Assembly (NCBI GenBank): GCA_036279975.1
Contig: DASURP010000074.1
Span: forward strand, 1 to 64,000
Reading direction: 5' to 3'
DNA: 64,000 nt
Source of the DNA: 66-474 sp036279975
GTDB taxonomy: Bacteria; Pseudomonadota; Gammaproteobacteria; Xanthomonadales; Rhodanobacteraceae
Numbering within the stretch: the stretch's first letter is position 1; each line of letters opens with the position of its first letter. Both the position numbers and the translations under genes were made by a program. The notes beneath the pieces are model-generated. The model saw nothing but the letters and a program-made list of their open reading frames with translations, had not been told where the DNA came from and ran no database searches. This document shows, one piece after another, positions 47,532 to 56,027 of this stretch.

Positions 47532-48226
47532 GCTTCCGCCTCGCTGCGGCGCGTGCCGCCGCGCAACAACATCAGCGCCGCGACCAGCGACGCCAGCAAG
47601 GCCACGGCCACCGCCACCAGCGTCAGTCGCAGCGCGCCGGCTTCGCCGCCGGGCGTCGAGATCAGTTCGTACAGTGCGATCGGCAGCGTGCGGGTCTGGC
47701 CGGGGATCGACGAGACGAAGGTGATGGTCGCGCCGAATTCCCCGAACGCGCGCGCGAACGCCAGTGCGAGGCCGGCGACCAGCCCGCGCAGCGACAGCGG
47801 CAGGGTGATGCTGAAGAATATCCGCCAGGGTCCCGCGCCGAGCGTGGCGGCCGCGTGTTCCAGCTTGCGGTCCACCGACTCGAACGCGTTGCGCAACGCG
47901 ACGACCAGCAACGGAAATGCCATCACCGCGGCGGCCAGCGCGGCGCCGGTCCAGCGGAACGCGATGGAAAGACCCGCGGCATCGAGCCAGCGCCCGATCG
48001 CGCCGTGGTGGCCGAACGCCAGCAACAGGATGTAGCCGGTCACTACCGGCGGCAGGATCAGCGGCAACAGCAGCAGGCCCTCGAACAGTGGCTTGCCGAA
48101 GAAACGCGTGCGCGCCAGCAGCCAGGCGCAGGCGATCGCGACCGGCAGCGACGCGAACACGCCGACCAGCGAGACCTTGAAGCTCAAGGCCAGCGCGACG
48201 GTTTCGGCGTGGGTCAAAACGTCCAT
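47528..48226 (-). CDS. modB: Molybdate ABC transporter permease
   Basis: Inner-membrane permease of 232 residues with about five or six helices. The EAA loop that docks to the ATPase reads LEHAAATLGAGPWRIFFSIT, and FARAFGEFGATITFVSSIPG is the ModB signature. The start MDVLTHAETVALAL is the only sensible ATG. It lies 94 bases after modA and overlaps modC. Confidence 0.92.
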   Translation of the reverse strand: MDVLTHAETVALALSFKVSLVGVFASLPVAIACAWLLARTRFFGKPLFEGLLLLPLILPPVVTGYILLLAFGHHGAIGRWLDAAGLSIAFRWTGAALAAAVMAFPLLVVALRNAFESVDRKLEHAAATLGAGPWRIFFSITLPLSLRGLVAGLALAFARAFGEFGATITFVSSIPGQTRTLPIALYELISTPGGEAGALRLTLVAVAVALLASLVAALMLLRGGTRRSEAEA

Positions 48227-48320
48227 TTGCGGCGGCCGTCCTCCCCCGTCGCTCGTGAAGGGCAGAGCGAAGCGAACGCGCGCGTGGCGCGGAGGAGGGT
48301 GGCTGCTTGCGGCATCGTGG

Positions 48321-49202
48321 TCACTCCCCTGCATCCATGTCGCCGCGCTGCGGGCGCGGCGTGACTTCCTGCGTGCCGAGAAGGGGGTAAAAGGGACCCC
48401 CGGTTTCGCCACGGACTGCCTTTCCTGCTTTCGGCAGTACCGTGAAGCCCCAGTGCCGAAACACCTTGCTTGCGCCTGGCGACTGCAACACCGCGAGCAG
48501 CGCGCGCGTCGTGGCGTTGTCGCGGCCCTGTACGATCGCGACCGGATACATGATCGACTTGTGGCTGTCGGGCGGAAAGGCGGCGAGTATCCTGACGCGC
48601 GGTTCCGACACCGCGCCGGAACGATACACGATGCCGAGCGGGCACTGCCGCAGCACGACGAGGTTCAACGCGGCGCGCACGTCGCGGGCCATCGCCAGGC
48701 GCGGCGCCAGCGCCTGCCACAGGCCCAGGCTCGTGAGCGCCTGTTTGGCGTAGATGCCGGCCGGCACCGAGTCGGGCAGGGCGATCGCAAGCCGGCCGTC
48801 CGGGCCCAGTGCGCGCAGCAGCGGGGCCGCACCGTGCGCAAGATCGGGCGTCGCGCGCGAATTGGCGGGTGCAATCAACACCAGGGCGTTGCCCAGCAGG
48901 TCCTGGCGTGAAGCCGTGACGATCGCGCCCCTGGCCGCGACGGCATCCATCCAGCGTTCGTCGGCGGAGATGAAAACGTCGGCGGGCGCGCCGTTCTCGA
49001 TCTGGCGTGCGAGTGCGGAGGACGCGGCATAGACGAGGCGCGGCGCTGGCGTGCCGAGGATGCCGGCGTGTGCCATCTGGTCGAGCGCGGGTTCCAGGCT
49101 GGCAGCCGCGAAAATCGTCGCGGGCGCGGCGCCGGCGATTCCGGAGACCGCGAGGCAGGCCGCCGCAGTCAGGCACGCGGCCAGCCTTTGGAGTCGTCGC
49201 AT
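48321..49202 (-). CDS. modA: Molybdate ABC transporter substrate-binding protein
   Basis: Periplasmic binding protein of 293 residues, with a signal peptide ending near AGAAPA (about residue 26). FAAASLEPAL, VYAASSALARQIENGAPADV and FISADERWMD are ModA features. The protein continues about 34 residues past the usual end (VLPK), with a Pro/Gly-rich tail ending GDMDAGE. This may be a drifted stop codon. An in-frame GTG at 49220 is an alternative start. Confidence 0.9.
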   Translation of the reverse strand: MRRLQRLAACLTAAACLAVSGIAGAAPATIFAAASLEPALDQMAHAGILGTPAPRLVYAASSALARQIENGAPADVFISADERWMDAVAARGAIVTASRQDLLGNALVLIAPANSRATPDLAHGAAPLLRALGPDGRLAIALPDSVPAGIYAKQALTSLGLWQALAPRLAMARDVRAALNLVVLRQCPLGIVYRSGAVSEPRVRILAAFPPDSHKSIMYPVAIVQGRDNATTRALLAVLQSPGASKVFRHWGFTVLPKAGKAVRGETGGPFYPLLGTQEVTPRPQRGDMDAGE

Positions 49203-49265
49203 CGTCGTGTCCGCAAGCACAATCGCGATGATTTTAACTGCGTCACCGTCCCGGCCGGGCGGGAT

Positions 49266-49814
49266 TCAATGTCCCCAGGTGACGGTGAGGGCAGCCCTGG
49301 CGAGCGCGTGCCGTTCGATCGCGGCCAGCGCATCCTTGCGGCTGAAGTGCGCGGCCAGGCCGAGTTCCGGGACCTCCAGCGCGTACACCGTGATGACGTA
49401 ATGGTGCGGCGCGCCCGGTGGTGGGCAGGGTCCGGAGTAGCCTGCATTGCCAAAATCATTCTTGAGCTGCACGGTGTCGCCGGGCGCGTTGCCGCTGTGC
49501 GGCGTACCGGCGCCGGCGTTGAGTCCTTGCGCGCCGATCGGGATGTCGAACGCGATCCAGTGCCAGAAGCCGCCACTTGCATCCGGGTCGTACATCGTCA
49601 CCGCGTAGCTCTTCGTGCCGGCGGGCGGGTCCTGCCAGTGCAACCGCGGAGACTGGTTGCCGCCACCGCATCCGCCATAGACGTTGGCCAGCGGCATGCT
49701 GGCGCCGGCGTGCAGGGCAGGGCTGTCCAGCGTGAACCCCGGCGCGGCCAGTGCCACCGCCGGGATCGTCGCCAGGCACAGCCAGGACAGGGCGCGCCGC
49801 ACGGTGTGGTTCAC
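49266..49814 (-). CDS. YbhB/YbcL-family (Raf kinase inhibitor-like) secreted protein
   Basis: A 182-residue PEBP-fold protein with a signal peptide (about 1-23, ending AVALA). The ligand-pocket motifs YDPDASGGFWHWIAFDIP and PCPPPGAPHHYVITVYAL are typical. The function of bacterial PEBP proteins is unclear. It starts with GTG whose GTGA overlaps the stop codon of the DUF488 gene, so the two are translationally coupled even though one product is secreted and the other cytoplasmic. Confidence 0.9.
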   Translation of the reverse strand: MNHTVRRALSWLCLATIPAVALAAPGFTLDSPALHAGASMPLANVYGGCGGGNQSPRLHWQDPPAGTKSYAVTMYDPDASGGFWHWIAFDIPIGAQGLNAGAGTPHSGNAPGDTVQLKNDFGNAGYSGPCPPPGAPHHYVITVYALEVPELGLAAHFSRKDALAAIERHALARAALTVTWGH

Positions 49815-50176
49815 GCGGCGGCCTTGCGACGTTCGCGCAGGTACTCGGCCAGCACCACCGCGTTGGCGTGCTTCTCGTCGTGGGCCATGAACAGCAGGGT
49901 CGCGTTGGGATGTTCCTTCAGCAGGCCGCGCAGTTCGGCCACCGCCTCGGGGTTGGCGTCCAGCTCGGCGCGGTAGCGCTTGCGGAATTCCTCCCACTTG
50001 GCGGGATCGTGGCCGAACCACTTGCGCAGTTCGGTGCTGGGCGCGATGTCGCGCACCCACGCGGTCAGTTGCAGTTTCGCCTTGGACTGGCCCCGCGGCC
50101 ACAGCCGGTCGATGAGGATGCGTGCGCCGTCGGCCTTGGTCAGCGGCTCCGTGACGCGTTTGATCTTGAATGCCAT
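49811..50176 (-). CDS. DUF488 family protein
   Basis: A small basic protein of 121 residues. RILIDRLWPRGQSKAKLQ and WVRDIAPSTELRKWFGHDPAKW identify the DUF488 family, whose biochemical role is not established. GGAGG lies five bases before the ATG. It is divergent from the SET-domain gene with a 67-base spacer and coupled to the secreted PEBP gene downstream. Confidence 0.92.
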   Translation of the reverse strand: MAFKIKRVTEPLTKADGARILIDRLWPRGQSKAKLQLTAWVRDIAPSTELRKWFGHDPAKWEEFRKRYRAELDANPEAVAELRGLLKEHPNATLLFMAHDEKHANAVVLAEYLRERRKAAA

Positions 50177-50243
50177 GGCAACCTCCATTGTCTGATCACC
50201 GCATGACACGTCATCATAGGCGTTTGTCCGTGAAAGATTCGAA

Positions 50244-50708
50244 ATGACCAGACGTTTGATCGTGCGCCGTTCGCCCATCCACGGCAACGGCGTGTATGCC
50301 GCTGTCGATATCCCCGCCCGCACCGCGCTGATCCAGTACAAGGGCCGCCTGCTGACCCACGCCGAGGCCGATCGCCTGTACGAGGATGGCGCCGACAGCG
50401 GCCACACCTTCCTGTTCACGCTCAACGACAAGTACATCGTGGACGCCAACGTGGGCGGCAACAGTGCGCGCTGGATCAACCATTCCTGCGCACCCAACTG
50501 CCGCGCCTGGATCCAGGAGGTCGATGGCGCGAGGAAGGACAAGGTGCTGATCGAATCGAAGCGCGCGATCAAGGCCGGCGAGGAACTCACCTACGACTAC
50601 GGCATCGTGCTGGACGTGCCGCACACGCCGAAGCTGAAACGCATCTGGGCCTGCCGCTGCGGCGCGAAGCGCTGCAGCGGCACGATGCTCAAGCCGAAAC
50701 GGCGATGA
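50244..50708 (+). CDS. SET domain-containing protein-lysine methyltransferase
   Basis: A 154-residue stand-alone SET protein. RWINHSCAPNC (76-86) and GEELTYDYG (112-120) are the SAM/lysine-site motifs. The post-SET zinc cysteines are present in the C-terminal CRCGAKRCSG. It should transfer methyl groups to a protein lysine. The target in bacteria is unknown. The Shine-Dalgarno is weak (GAAAG). Confidence 0.92.
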   Translation: MTRRLIVRRSPIHGNGVYAAVDIPARTALIQYKGRLLTHAEADRLYEDGADSGHTFLFTLNDKYIVDANVGGNSARWINHSCAPNCRAWIQEVDGARKDKVLIESKRAIKAGEELTYDYGIVLDVPHTPKLKRIWACRCGAKRCSGTMLKPKRR

Positions 50709-50723
50709 CGGCCGCGGCCGCTG

Positions 50724-51284
50724 TCACGCCGCGGGCCACAGCCACATGAAGGTCAGGCCGGTGATGATCGCGTAGATGAGCCCGTCCAGGGCGTACTTGA
50801 GGGCGGTTTTCCAGGGGAATGCCCGCCAGATGCCGTCGGTGAGGCAGCCGAAGGCATGGCCCATCAGCGCGGCCAGCGCGACGGTGTGGAACACCACGTG
50901 GCGATCGGCGCCGCGTGGCAACACGATCGCGATGAACGCGCAGAACAGCGACACCAGCACGCAGAACAGGAGCCACTGCAACAGCGATCCGCCCATGTTC
51001 ATGGCGCCCGGGCGGCGCAGGTACACCATGCCGACCGGGCCCTGGGTGAACTTTTCCTGCATCGCCGGGTCCTTCATCGCTTCCGGGGTGCAGTGTGGCA
51101 ACGCGTATTGGCCGGGCACCGCGGGATTGCCGTTGCGGATCGCGGTGCGGATTTCGTCTTCGTTGGAAAACCTGCGGTAGTCCGGCGCGTGCCAGAACCG
51201 CAACAGCATGTTGACCAGTGCGCTGGCGATGAACACGAACACGGCGGACAGGATGATCGGCAACCACAGCGAAGCGAGTGTCAT
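50724..51284 (-). CDS. Integral membrane protein of unknown function
   Basis: A 186-residue protein with about four hydrophobic segments (near 6-28, 100-120, 131-150 and 163-183). A soluble loop (about 32-95) contains SNEDEIRTAIRNGNPAVPGQ and MVYLRRPGAMNMGGSLLQW. I do not recognise a function. It is 42 bases downstream of the EF-G-like gene on the same strand, so the two may be cotranscribed. The gene for the SET protein converges on it. Confidence 0.7.
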   Translation of the reverse strand: MTLASLWLPIILSAVFVFIASALVNMLLRFWHAPDYRRFSNEDEIRTAIRNGNPAVPGQYALPHCTPEAMKDPAMQEKFTQGPVGMVYLRRPGAMNMGGSLLQWLLFCVLVSLFCAFIAIVLPRGADRHVVFHTVALAALMGHAFGCLTDGIWRAFPWKTALKYALDGLIYAIITGLTFMWLWPAA

Positions 51285-51326
51285 GGCGGTTCTCCTCCCA
51301 GGTTTGTGCTGCGGGACAACGCAGGT

Positions 51327-53378
51327 TCAGTCTTCTTCGGTCTTGGGTTTCCAGGCCTCGGTGAGCTGCTTCTGGATCGGCGCCGGCACCGGGTCGTAGT
51401 GCGACAGCTCCATCGCGAAGCGGCCCTCGCCGCCGGTGAGCGAGCGCAGTTCGGTCTGGTAATCGACCACTTCGGCCAGCGGCGCCTGTGCCTTGATCAC
51501 CAGCACGCCACCGCGCAGCGCATCGGTGCCGTTGATGCGCGCGCGCTTCGAGGCGAGGCCGCCGGTGACGTCGCCCATGTATTGCTCCGGGACATTCACG
51601 TCGAGGTTGACGATGGGCTCCAGCACGATCGGTCGCGCCTTCGCCACCGCATCGAGGAAGGCCTTCTTGCCGGCCGACACGAACGCGACTTCCTTGGAAT
51701 CGACCGGGTGGTACTTGCCGTCGTACACCACCACCCGCACGTCCTGCATCGGGTAGCCCGCGACTGCGCCGTGTTCGAGCACCTGGCGCACGCCCTTCTC
51801 GATGGCCGGGATGTACTGGTTGGGGATCACGCCGCCCTTGCTCTCGTCGCTGAACTCGAAACCGCCGCCGCGCGGCAGCGGCTCGACGCGCAGGAACACT
51901 TCGCCGAACTGGCCGGCGCCGCCGGTCTGCTTCTTGTGGCGGTGGTGGCCTTCGGCTTTCGCGCCGATGGTTTCGCGGTAGGCGATGCGCGGCGGGTGGG
52001 TGATCACCTCGACGCCGTATTTGTCCATCATCCGCGCCAGCGTCAGCTTCAGGTGCAGGTCGGACAGTCCGCGCACCACGGTCTCGTTCAATTCCTTGTT
52101 GTGCTCGATCGCAAGGCAGGGATCCTCCTCGGCCAGCCTGGCCAGCGCGGTCGCTAGTTTCTGGTCCTGGCCCTTGTGTTTCGGTTCCACCGCGAGCCCG
52201 AACATCGACAGCGGGTAGGCGAGTGGCTGCAGGCGGATCGTGTCCTCGTCGTGCGAGTCGTGCAGCACCGCGTCGAAGTGGATTTCCTCGACCTTGGCGA
52301 CCCCGGCGATATCGCCCGGGATGGCCTGCTCGATCTCGATGTGGTCCTTGCCCTGCAGGCGCAAAAGGTGACCGACCTTGAACGGCTTCTTGCCGTCGTC
52401 GATGAACAGTTGCGAGTCCTTCCGCACGGTGCCCTGCCACACCCGGAACACCGCGAGCTTGCCGACGAACGGATCGTTGATGATCTTGAACACGTCGGCG
52501 ATCACGTGCGCGTCGGGATCGGGTTTGGCCACGACGGGTTTTGCACCGGCGCCCGTGCCCTTGACGAAGGGGGGAGGGTTGGCCTCGCCCGGATGCGGCA
52601 GCAACTTCCGCGCGATCCGCAACAGCTCCGCGATGCCCGCGCCGGTGCGCGCGGAGGTGAAACAGATCGGCACCAGGTGCCCCTCGCGCAGGCATTGCTC
52701 GAACGCCGAGTGCAGGTCTTCCGGCGGGAGCTTGTCCTCCCCGTCCTCGAGGTAGTTGCCCATCAGGCGCTCGTTGACTTCGACCACCTGGTCGATGATT
52801 TGCTGGTGGGCGTCGGCCACCGGGCCGAGGTCGCTCATCCCGGTGCGCGCAAAGAAACAGTCCACCACCTTCGTGCCGCCCTCCGCCGGCAGGTTCACCG
52901 GCAGGCATTCGTGGCCGAATTCGTCCCGCAACGATTCCACCAGCGCGGCGCAGTCGACGTCTTCCATGTCGATGCGGTTCACCACCAGCAAGCGTGCGAG
53001 GCCGCGCTGTTTCGCGTAGTGCATCAGCCGGCGGGTGCCGTGCTCGATGCCGTTGGCGGCGTTCACCACCACCGCGCAGGTCTCGACCGCGGCCAGCGCC
53101 GACAGCGTCTCGCCACGGAAATCGGCATAGCCGGCGGTGTCGATCAGGTTGACGTGGCAGCCTGCCGCATCCAGTGATGCAATGCTCGAATGGATGGAGT
53201 GCTGGCGCTCCTTTTCCTGGTCGTCGTAATCGGACACCGTGCTGCCGCGCTCGATCGTGCCTGCCGTCTGCAACGCGCCGCCGGCATGCAGCAGGGCTTC
53301 GAACAAGGTGGTTTTGCCGGCGCCGGCGTGGCCCGCCAGGGCCACGTTGCGGATGTCGCGGGTGGTGTAGGCGCTCAT
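51327..53378 (-). CDS. Elongation factor G-like protein
   Basis: A 683-residue translational GTPase related to EF-G, domains I-V. P-loop GHAGAGKTT is at 16-24. Switch II reads DTAGYADF (80-87), with Tyr 84 where canonical EF-G has the catalytic His. The NKxD motif is NRID. This group is annotated as EF-G-like and usually exists beside a true fusA. Its role (for example in ribosome recycling, stress or none in translocation) is not settled. GAGG lies five bases before the ATG. Confidence 0.9.
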   Translation of the reverse strand: MSAYTTRDIRNVALAGHAGAGKTTLFEALLHAGGALQTAGTIERGSTVSDYDDQEKERQHSIHSSIASLDAAGCHVNLIDTAGYADFRGETLSALAAVETCAVVVNAANGIEHGTRRLMHYAKQRGLARLLVVNRIDMEDVDCAALVESLRDEFGHECLPVNLPAEGGTKVVDCFFARTGMSDLGPVADAHQQIIDQVVEVNERLMGNYLEDGEDKLPPEDLHSAFEQCLREGHLVPICFTSARTGAGIAELLRIARKLLPHPGEANPPPFVKGTGAGAKPVVAKPDPDAHVIADVFKIINDPFVGKLAVFRVWQGTVRKDSQLFIDDGKKPFKVGHLLRLQGKDHIEIEQAIPGDIAGVAKVEEIHFDAVLHDSHDEDTIRLQPLAYPLSMFGLAVEPKHKGQDQKLATALARLAEEDPCLAIEHNKELNETVVRGLSDLHLKLTLARMMDKYGVEVITHPPRIAYRETIGAKAEGHHRHKKQTGGAGQFGEVFLRVEPLPRGGGFEFSDESKGGVIPNQYIPAIEKGVRQVLEHGAVAGYPMQDVRVVVYDGKYHPVDSKEVAFVSAGKKAFLDAVAKARPIVLEPIVNLDVNVPEQYMGDVTGGLASKRARINGTDALRGGVLVIKAQAPLAEVVDYQTELRSLTGGEGRFAMELSHYDPVPAPIQKQLTEAWKPKTEED

Positions 53379-53550
53379 GCTGACCTCGCTGTTCCGGTGG
53401 CGGCGGACGCACGACCTTGCGCCAAACCCATCGCGTGGTCAAGCCGCGTGGAACCCGGGGCGGCCTCGGGGGTCAGAACACCGGCGCGGTTGGGCGGTTG
53501 CCGCGCACCCCTACACTGCAAGGCGCGCTACGCGCACACCGGCCGGACGC

Positions 53551-54453
53551 ATGCCCCGCAACGAAGGACTGGAAATCGACGTGCAGTCGCAGCCGCGCGA
53601 GCGCGCAGCTTTCCGCGATGCGGCGCTCGAGCTTGTGGGCCTGCCGTACGTGCGGATGACGCAACGCAGCCGGCCCCCGCGCGAGCGGCGCGGCATGTGG
53701 CTGCTGCTGGCACTGGTGCTGCTGGCGCATATCGTGCTGGCGTGGCTGGCGTGGTGGTTCCTGCGTCCCGCGCCGTACCGTTACGGCGGGGGCGGCGTGA
53801 TCGCGGTGATGCTGGTCGAGCCGACCCCGAACCTGCCGCCACCGCCGCCGCTGGTCGCGCCCCCGCCATTGCCGGGGCAACCCGCCCCGCCGCGTCGATT
53901 GCACTACGTGCCGCCCGCGAAAGGCGCGATCCAGGCGACCCTGGAGGGCGTCGCGGGACCGCCGCTGGAGCTGTACGAATCGAACGGCCAGATCCGGCTG
54001 CCGTCGAACGCGCCGCCGCAACCGGCGCCGGCGCCGGCCTTCAGCGTGCCCGCGTTGCAGGGCTCGCAAATCTACGGCGGCAAGTCGCCGCTGCCCTACC
54101 AGCCGACCCGGTTCAACAAGGACTGGGCGCCGTCCAACCAGTCGCTGGGCGCCAGGGCGGCGCACAAGGTCGGCGACGTCTTCGACAAGGCGGTCGACAA
54201 GACCACCTTGAAAAAAACGATCAAGGTCGGCGGCATCCGGATCCATTGTGCGATCGCGCCGCTGTTGCTGATGGCGGCAGGTTGCCACGGCGACGCGCCG
54301 CCGCCACCGGCGCCGAACGAAGACGACATCCGCCTGTCGATGCCACCGGCCGAGACGCTCACCGGCAAGAAGGTGCAGATTCCGGAACCGGCGTCCAGCG
54401 CCGCACCCGCCGCATCGAGGCAACCGCCGCCCGCCGCCGCATCGAGCCAATAG
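53551..54453 (+). CDS. Proline-rich single-pass inner-membrane protein (TonB-like layout)
   Basis: A 300-residue protein. A cytoplasmic N-terminus of about 50 residues is followed by one hydrophobic helix (about 50-67, LLLALVLLAHIVLAWLAWWF) and a Pro-rich segment (NLPPPPPLVAPPPLPGQP). The rest is a low-complexity region ending in Pro/Ala/Ser repeats. The layout recalls TonB or periplasm-spanning linker proteins, but no TonB C-terminal domain is seen. A second hydrophobic stretch near 232-245 ends in AAGCHG, a lipobox-like string in an odd place. Function unknown. Confidence 0.75.
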   Translation: MPRNEGLEIDVQSQPRERAAFRDAALELVGLPYVRMTQRSRPPRERRGMWLLLALVLLAHIVLAWLAWWFLRPAPYRYGGGGVIAVMLVEPTPNLPPPPPLVAPPPLPGQPAPPRRLHYVPPAKGAIQATLEGVAGPPLELYESNGQIRLPSNAPPQPAPAPAFSVPALQGSQIYGGKSPLPYQPTRFNKDWAPSNQSLGARAAHKVGDVFDKAVDKTTLKKTIKVGGIRIHCAIAPLLLMAAGCHGDAPPPPAPNEDDIRLSMPPAETLTGKKVQIPEPASSAAPAASRQPPPAAASSQ

Positions 54454-54553
54454 AAAGCGCGCGCCTTGCAGGAGCGACCCATGGCCGCGACCGTGCTTGC
54501 CCCGTCGCTGCATTTGCAACGCGTCATTCCGTCGCACCGTTACAATCCCGGGG

Positions 54554-55123
54554 ATGCGTACACCGCCCGAGATCCTCGCCACGCGCAACGCGCGCGACAG
54601 CCGTTTCCTGCGCGTCGAGGAGGTCGATCTCGCGTTTTCCAACGGCGCGCGCCGTACCTTCGAGCGGCTGACCGCGTCGGGCCGCGGCGCGGTGTTCATC
54701 GTGGCGATGCGCGACGCCGACACCGTGCTGCTGGTGCGCGAGTACGGCGTGGGGCTGGATCGTTACGAACTGACCCTGCCCAAGGGCCGCATCGACCCCG
54801 GCGAAAGCGCCATGGAAGCGGCCAACCGCGAATTGCAGGAAGAGGCGGGCTTCGGCGCGCGCAAGCTGACGCGCCTGGCGACGTTGTCGCTGTTGCCGGC
54901 GTACATGACCCACAAGGCGCAGGTGATCCTGGCCGAGGACCTGTATCCGCGACGCCTTCCCGGCGACGAGCCGGAACCGCTCGACGTGGTGCCGTGGAAG
55001 CTTTCCGAGCTGCACGTGCTGCTCGCGCGCGACGACGTCAGCGAGGGGCGTTCGATCGCGGCCTTGTTCATGGCGCGCGAGTACCTGGCCGGACGGTTCG
55101 AGCCACGGGGCGCGCCACGATGA
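54554..55123 (+). CDS. nudE: ADP compounds hydrolase NudE
   Basis: A Nudix hydrolase of 189 residues that cleaves ADP-ribose, AP(n)A and NADH-type compounds. The Nudix box runs from G78 to F100 (GRIDPGES then RELQEEAGF). The N-terminal LATRNARDSRFLRVEEVDL fits NudE. The start at 54554 is the ATG in GGGGATG. Its stop overlaps the next small ORF by ATGA, and cysQ and mazG follow. Confidence 0.9.
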   Translation: MRTPPEILATRNARDSRFLRVEEVDLAFSNGARRTFERLTASGRGAVFIVAMRDADTVLLVREYGVGLDRYELTLPKGRIDPGESAMEAANRELQEEAGFGARKLTRLATLSLLPAYMTHKAQVILAEDLYPRRLPGDEPEPLDVVPWKLSELHVLLARDDVSEGRSIAALFMAREYLAGRFEPRGAPR

Positions 55124-55224
55124 TCCACGCCGCAGCGCCACACTTCTTCGATCCACTCGATCCCGCCCGGAGCATGACGATGGACCTGGACCTGCCGATG
55201 CCATGCCACGGTCGTACCCCATGA
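55120..55224 (+). CDS. Putative 34-residue ORF coupled between nudE and cysQ
   Basis: A short frame whose ATG overlaps the nudE stop (ATGA at 55120-55123) and whose TGA overlaps the cysQ ATG (ATGA at 55221-55224). The product starts MIHAAAPHFFDPLDPARS and ends CHGRTP. It is acidic in the middle (MTMDLDLPM). The double ATGA linkage matches the style of the real genes in this operon, including the GTGA overlap before mazG. No family is recognised. It may be a true microprotein or a translational bridge that keeps ribosomes moving to cysQ. Confidence 0.55.
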   Translation: MIHAAAPHFFDPLDPARSMTMDLDLPMPCHGRTP

Positions 55225-56027
55225 GTGCCCTTGAACGCATCGCGCACGAAAGTCGCGGGCTCGCGCGCCGCGCGGGCGCGGCGATCCTGGAAGTCTATGC
55301 GGGCAGTTTCGCGGTCGAGCACAAGGCCGACGCGTCGCCGCTGACCGCCGCCGACATGGCCTCGCACCGGATCATCGTCGCGGGGCTGCGCGAATTGACA
55401 CCCGACATCCCGGTGCTCTCAGAGGAATCCAAAAGCATCGCCTGGGGCGTCCGCCGTACATGGGATCGTTACTGGCTGGTCGATCCGCTGGACGGCACCC
55501 GCGAGTTCGTCAAGCGCAACGGCGAGTTCACCGTCAACATCGCGCTGATCGAGCACCACGCGCCGGTGCTGGGGGTGGTGCTGATCCCCGTGACCGGCGA
55601 GCTCTACTACGGGGTCGCGGGCGAAGGCGCGTTCCTGGAGTCCGCACCAGGTGCGATGCCGCGGCCGATCGCGACGCGCGCGGCCGCAAAGGTCCCGGTC
55701 GTCGCGGGCAGCCGTTCGCACGGCAGCGACCGCCAGGGCGAGATCCTGGCGCGGCTCGGCGACCACACGCTGGTGGCGGTGGGATCCTCGCTCAAGTTCT
55801 GCATGGTTGCGCGCGGCGAGGCCGACCTGTACCTGCGGGTCGGGCCTACCTCGGAATGGGACACCGCGGCCGCGCAATGCGTGCTGGAACAGGCCGGCGG
55901 CGCGGTGCTGGACCTGCACGGCGAGCCGTTGCGTTGCAACACGAAGGAATCCTTGCTGAATCCCGAGTTCCTTGCGCTGGGGGATGCCTCGGTGGGATGG
56001 CTTGCCCGGCTCGGGTTGCGCGCGTGA
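55221..56027 (+). CDS. cysQ: 3'(2'),5'-bisphosphate nucleotidase CysQ
   Basis: An inositol-monophosphatase-fold enzyme of 268 residues that removes the 3' phosphate from PAP, a by-product of sulphate assimilation. The metal-binding motifs are LSEES (66-70), DPLDGTREF (88-96) and WDTAAAQCVLEQAGG. A longer start at 55203 is possible but the ATG at 55221 overlaps the preceding 34-residue ORF. Its stop overlaps the GTG of mazG. nudE and cysQ are neighbours in many gammaproteobacteria. Confidence 0.93.
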   Translation: MSALERIAHESRGLARRAGAAILEVYAGSFAVEHKADASPLTAADMASHRIIVAGLRELTPDIPVLSEESKSIAWGVRRTWDRYWLVDPLDGTREFVKRNGEFTVNIALIEHHAPVLGVVLIPVTGELYYGVAGEGAFLESAPGAMPRPIATRAAAKVPVVAGSRSHGSDRQGEILARLGDHTLVAVGSSLKFCMVARGEADLYLRVGPTSEWDTAAAQCVLEQAGGAVLDLHGEPLRCNTKESLLNPEFLALGDASVGWLARLGLRA

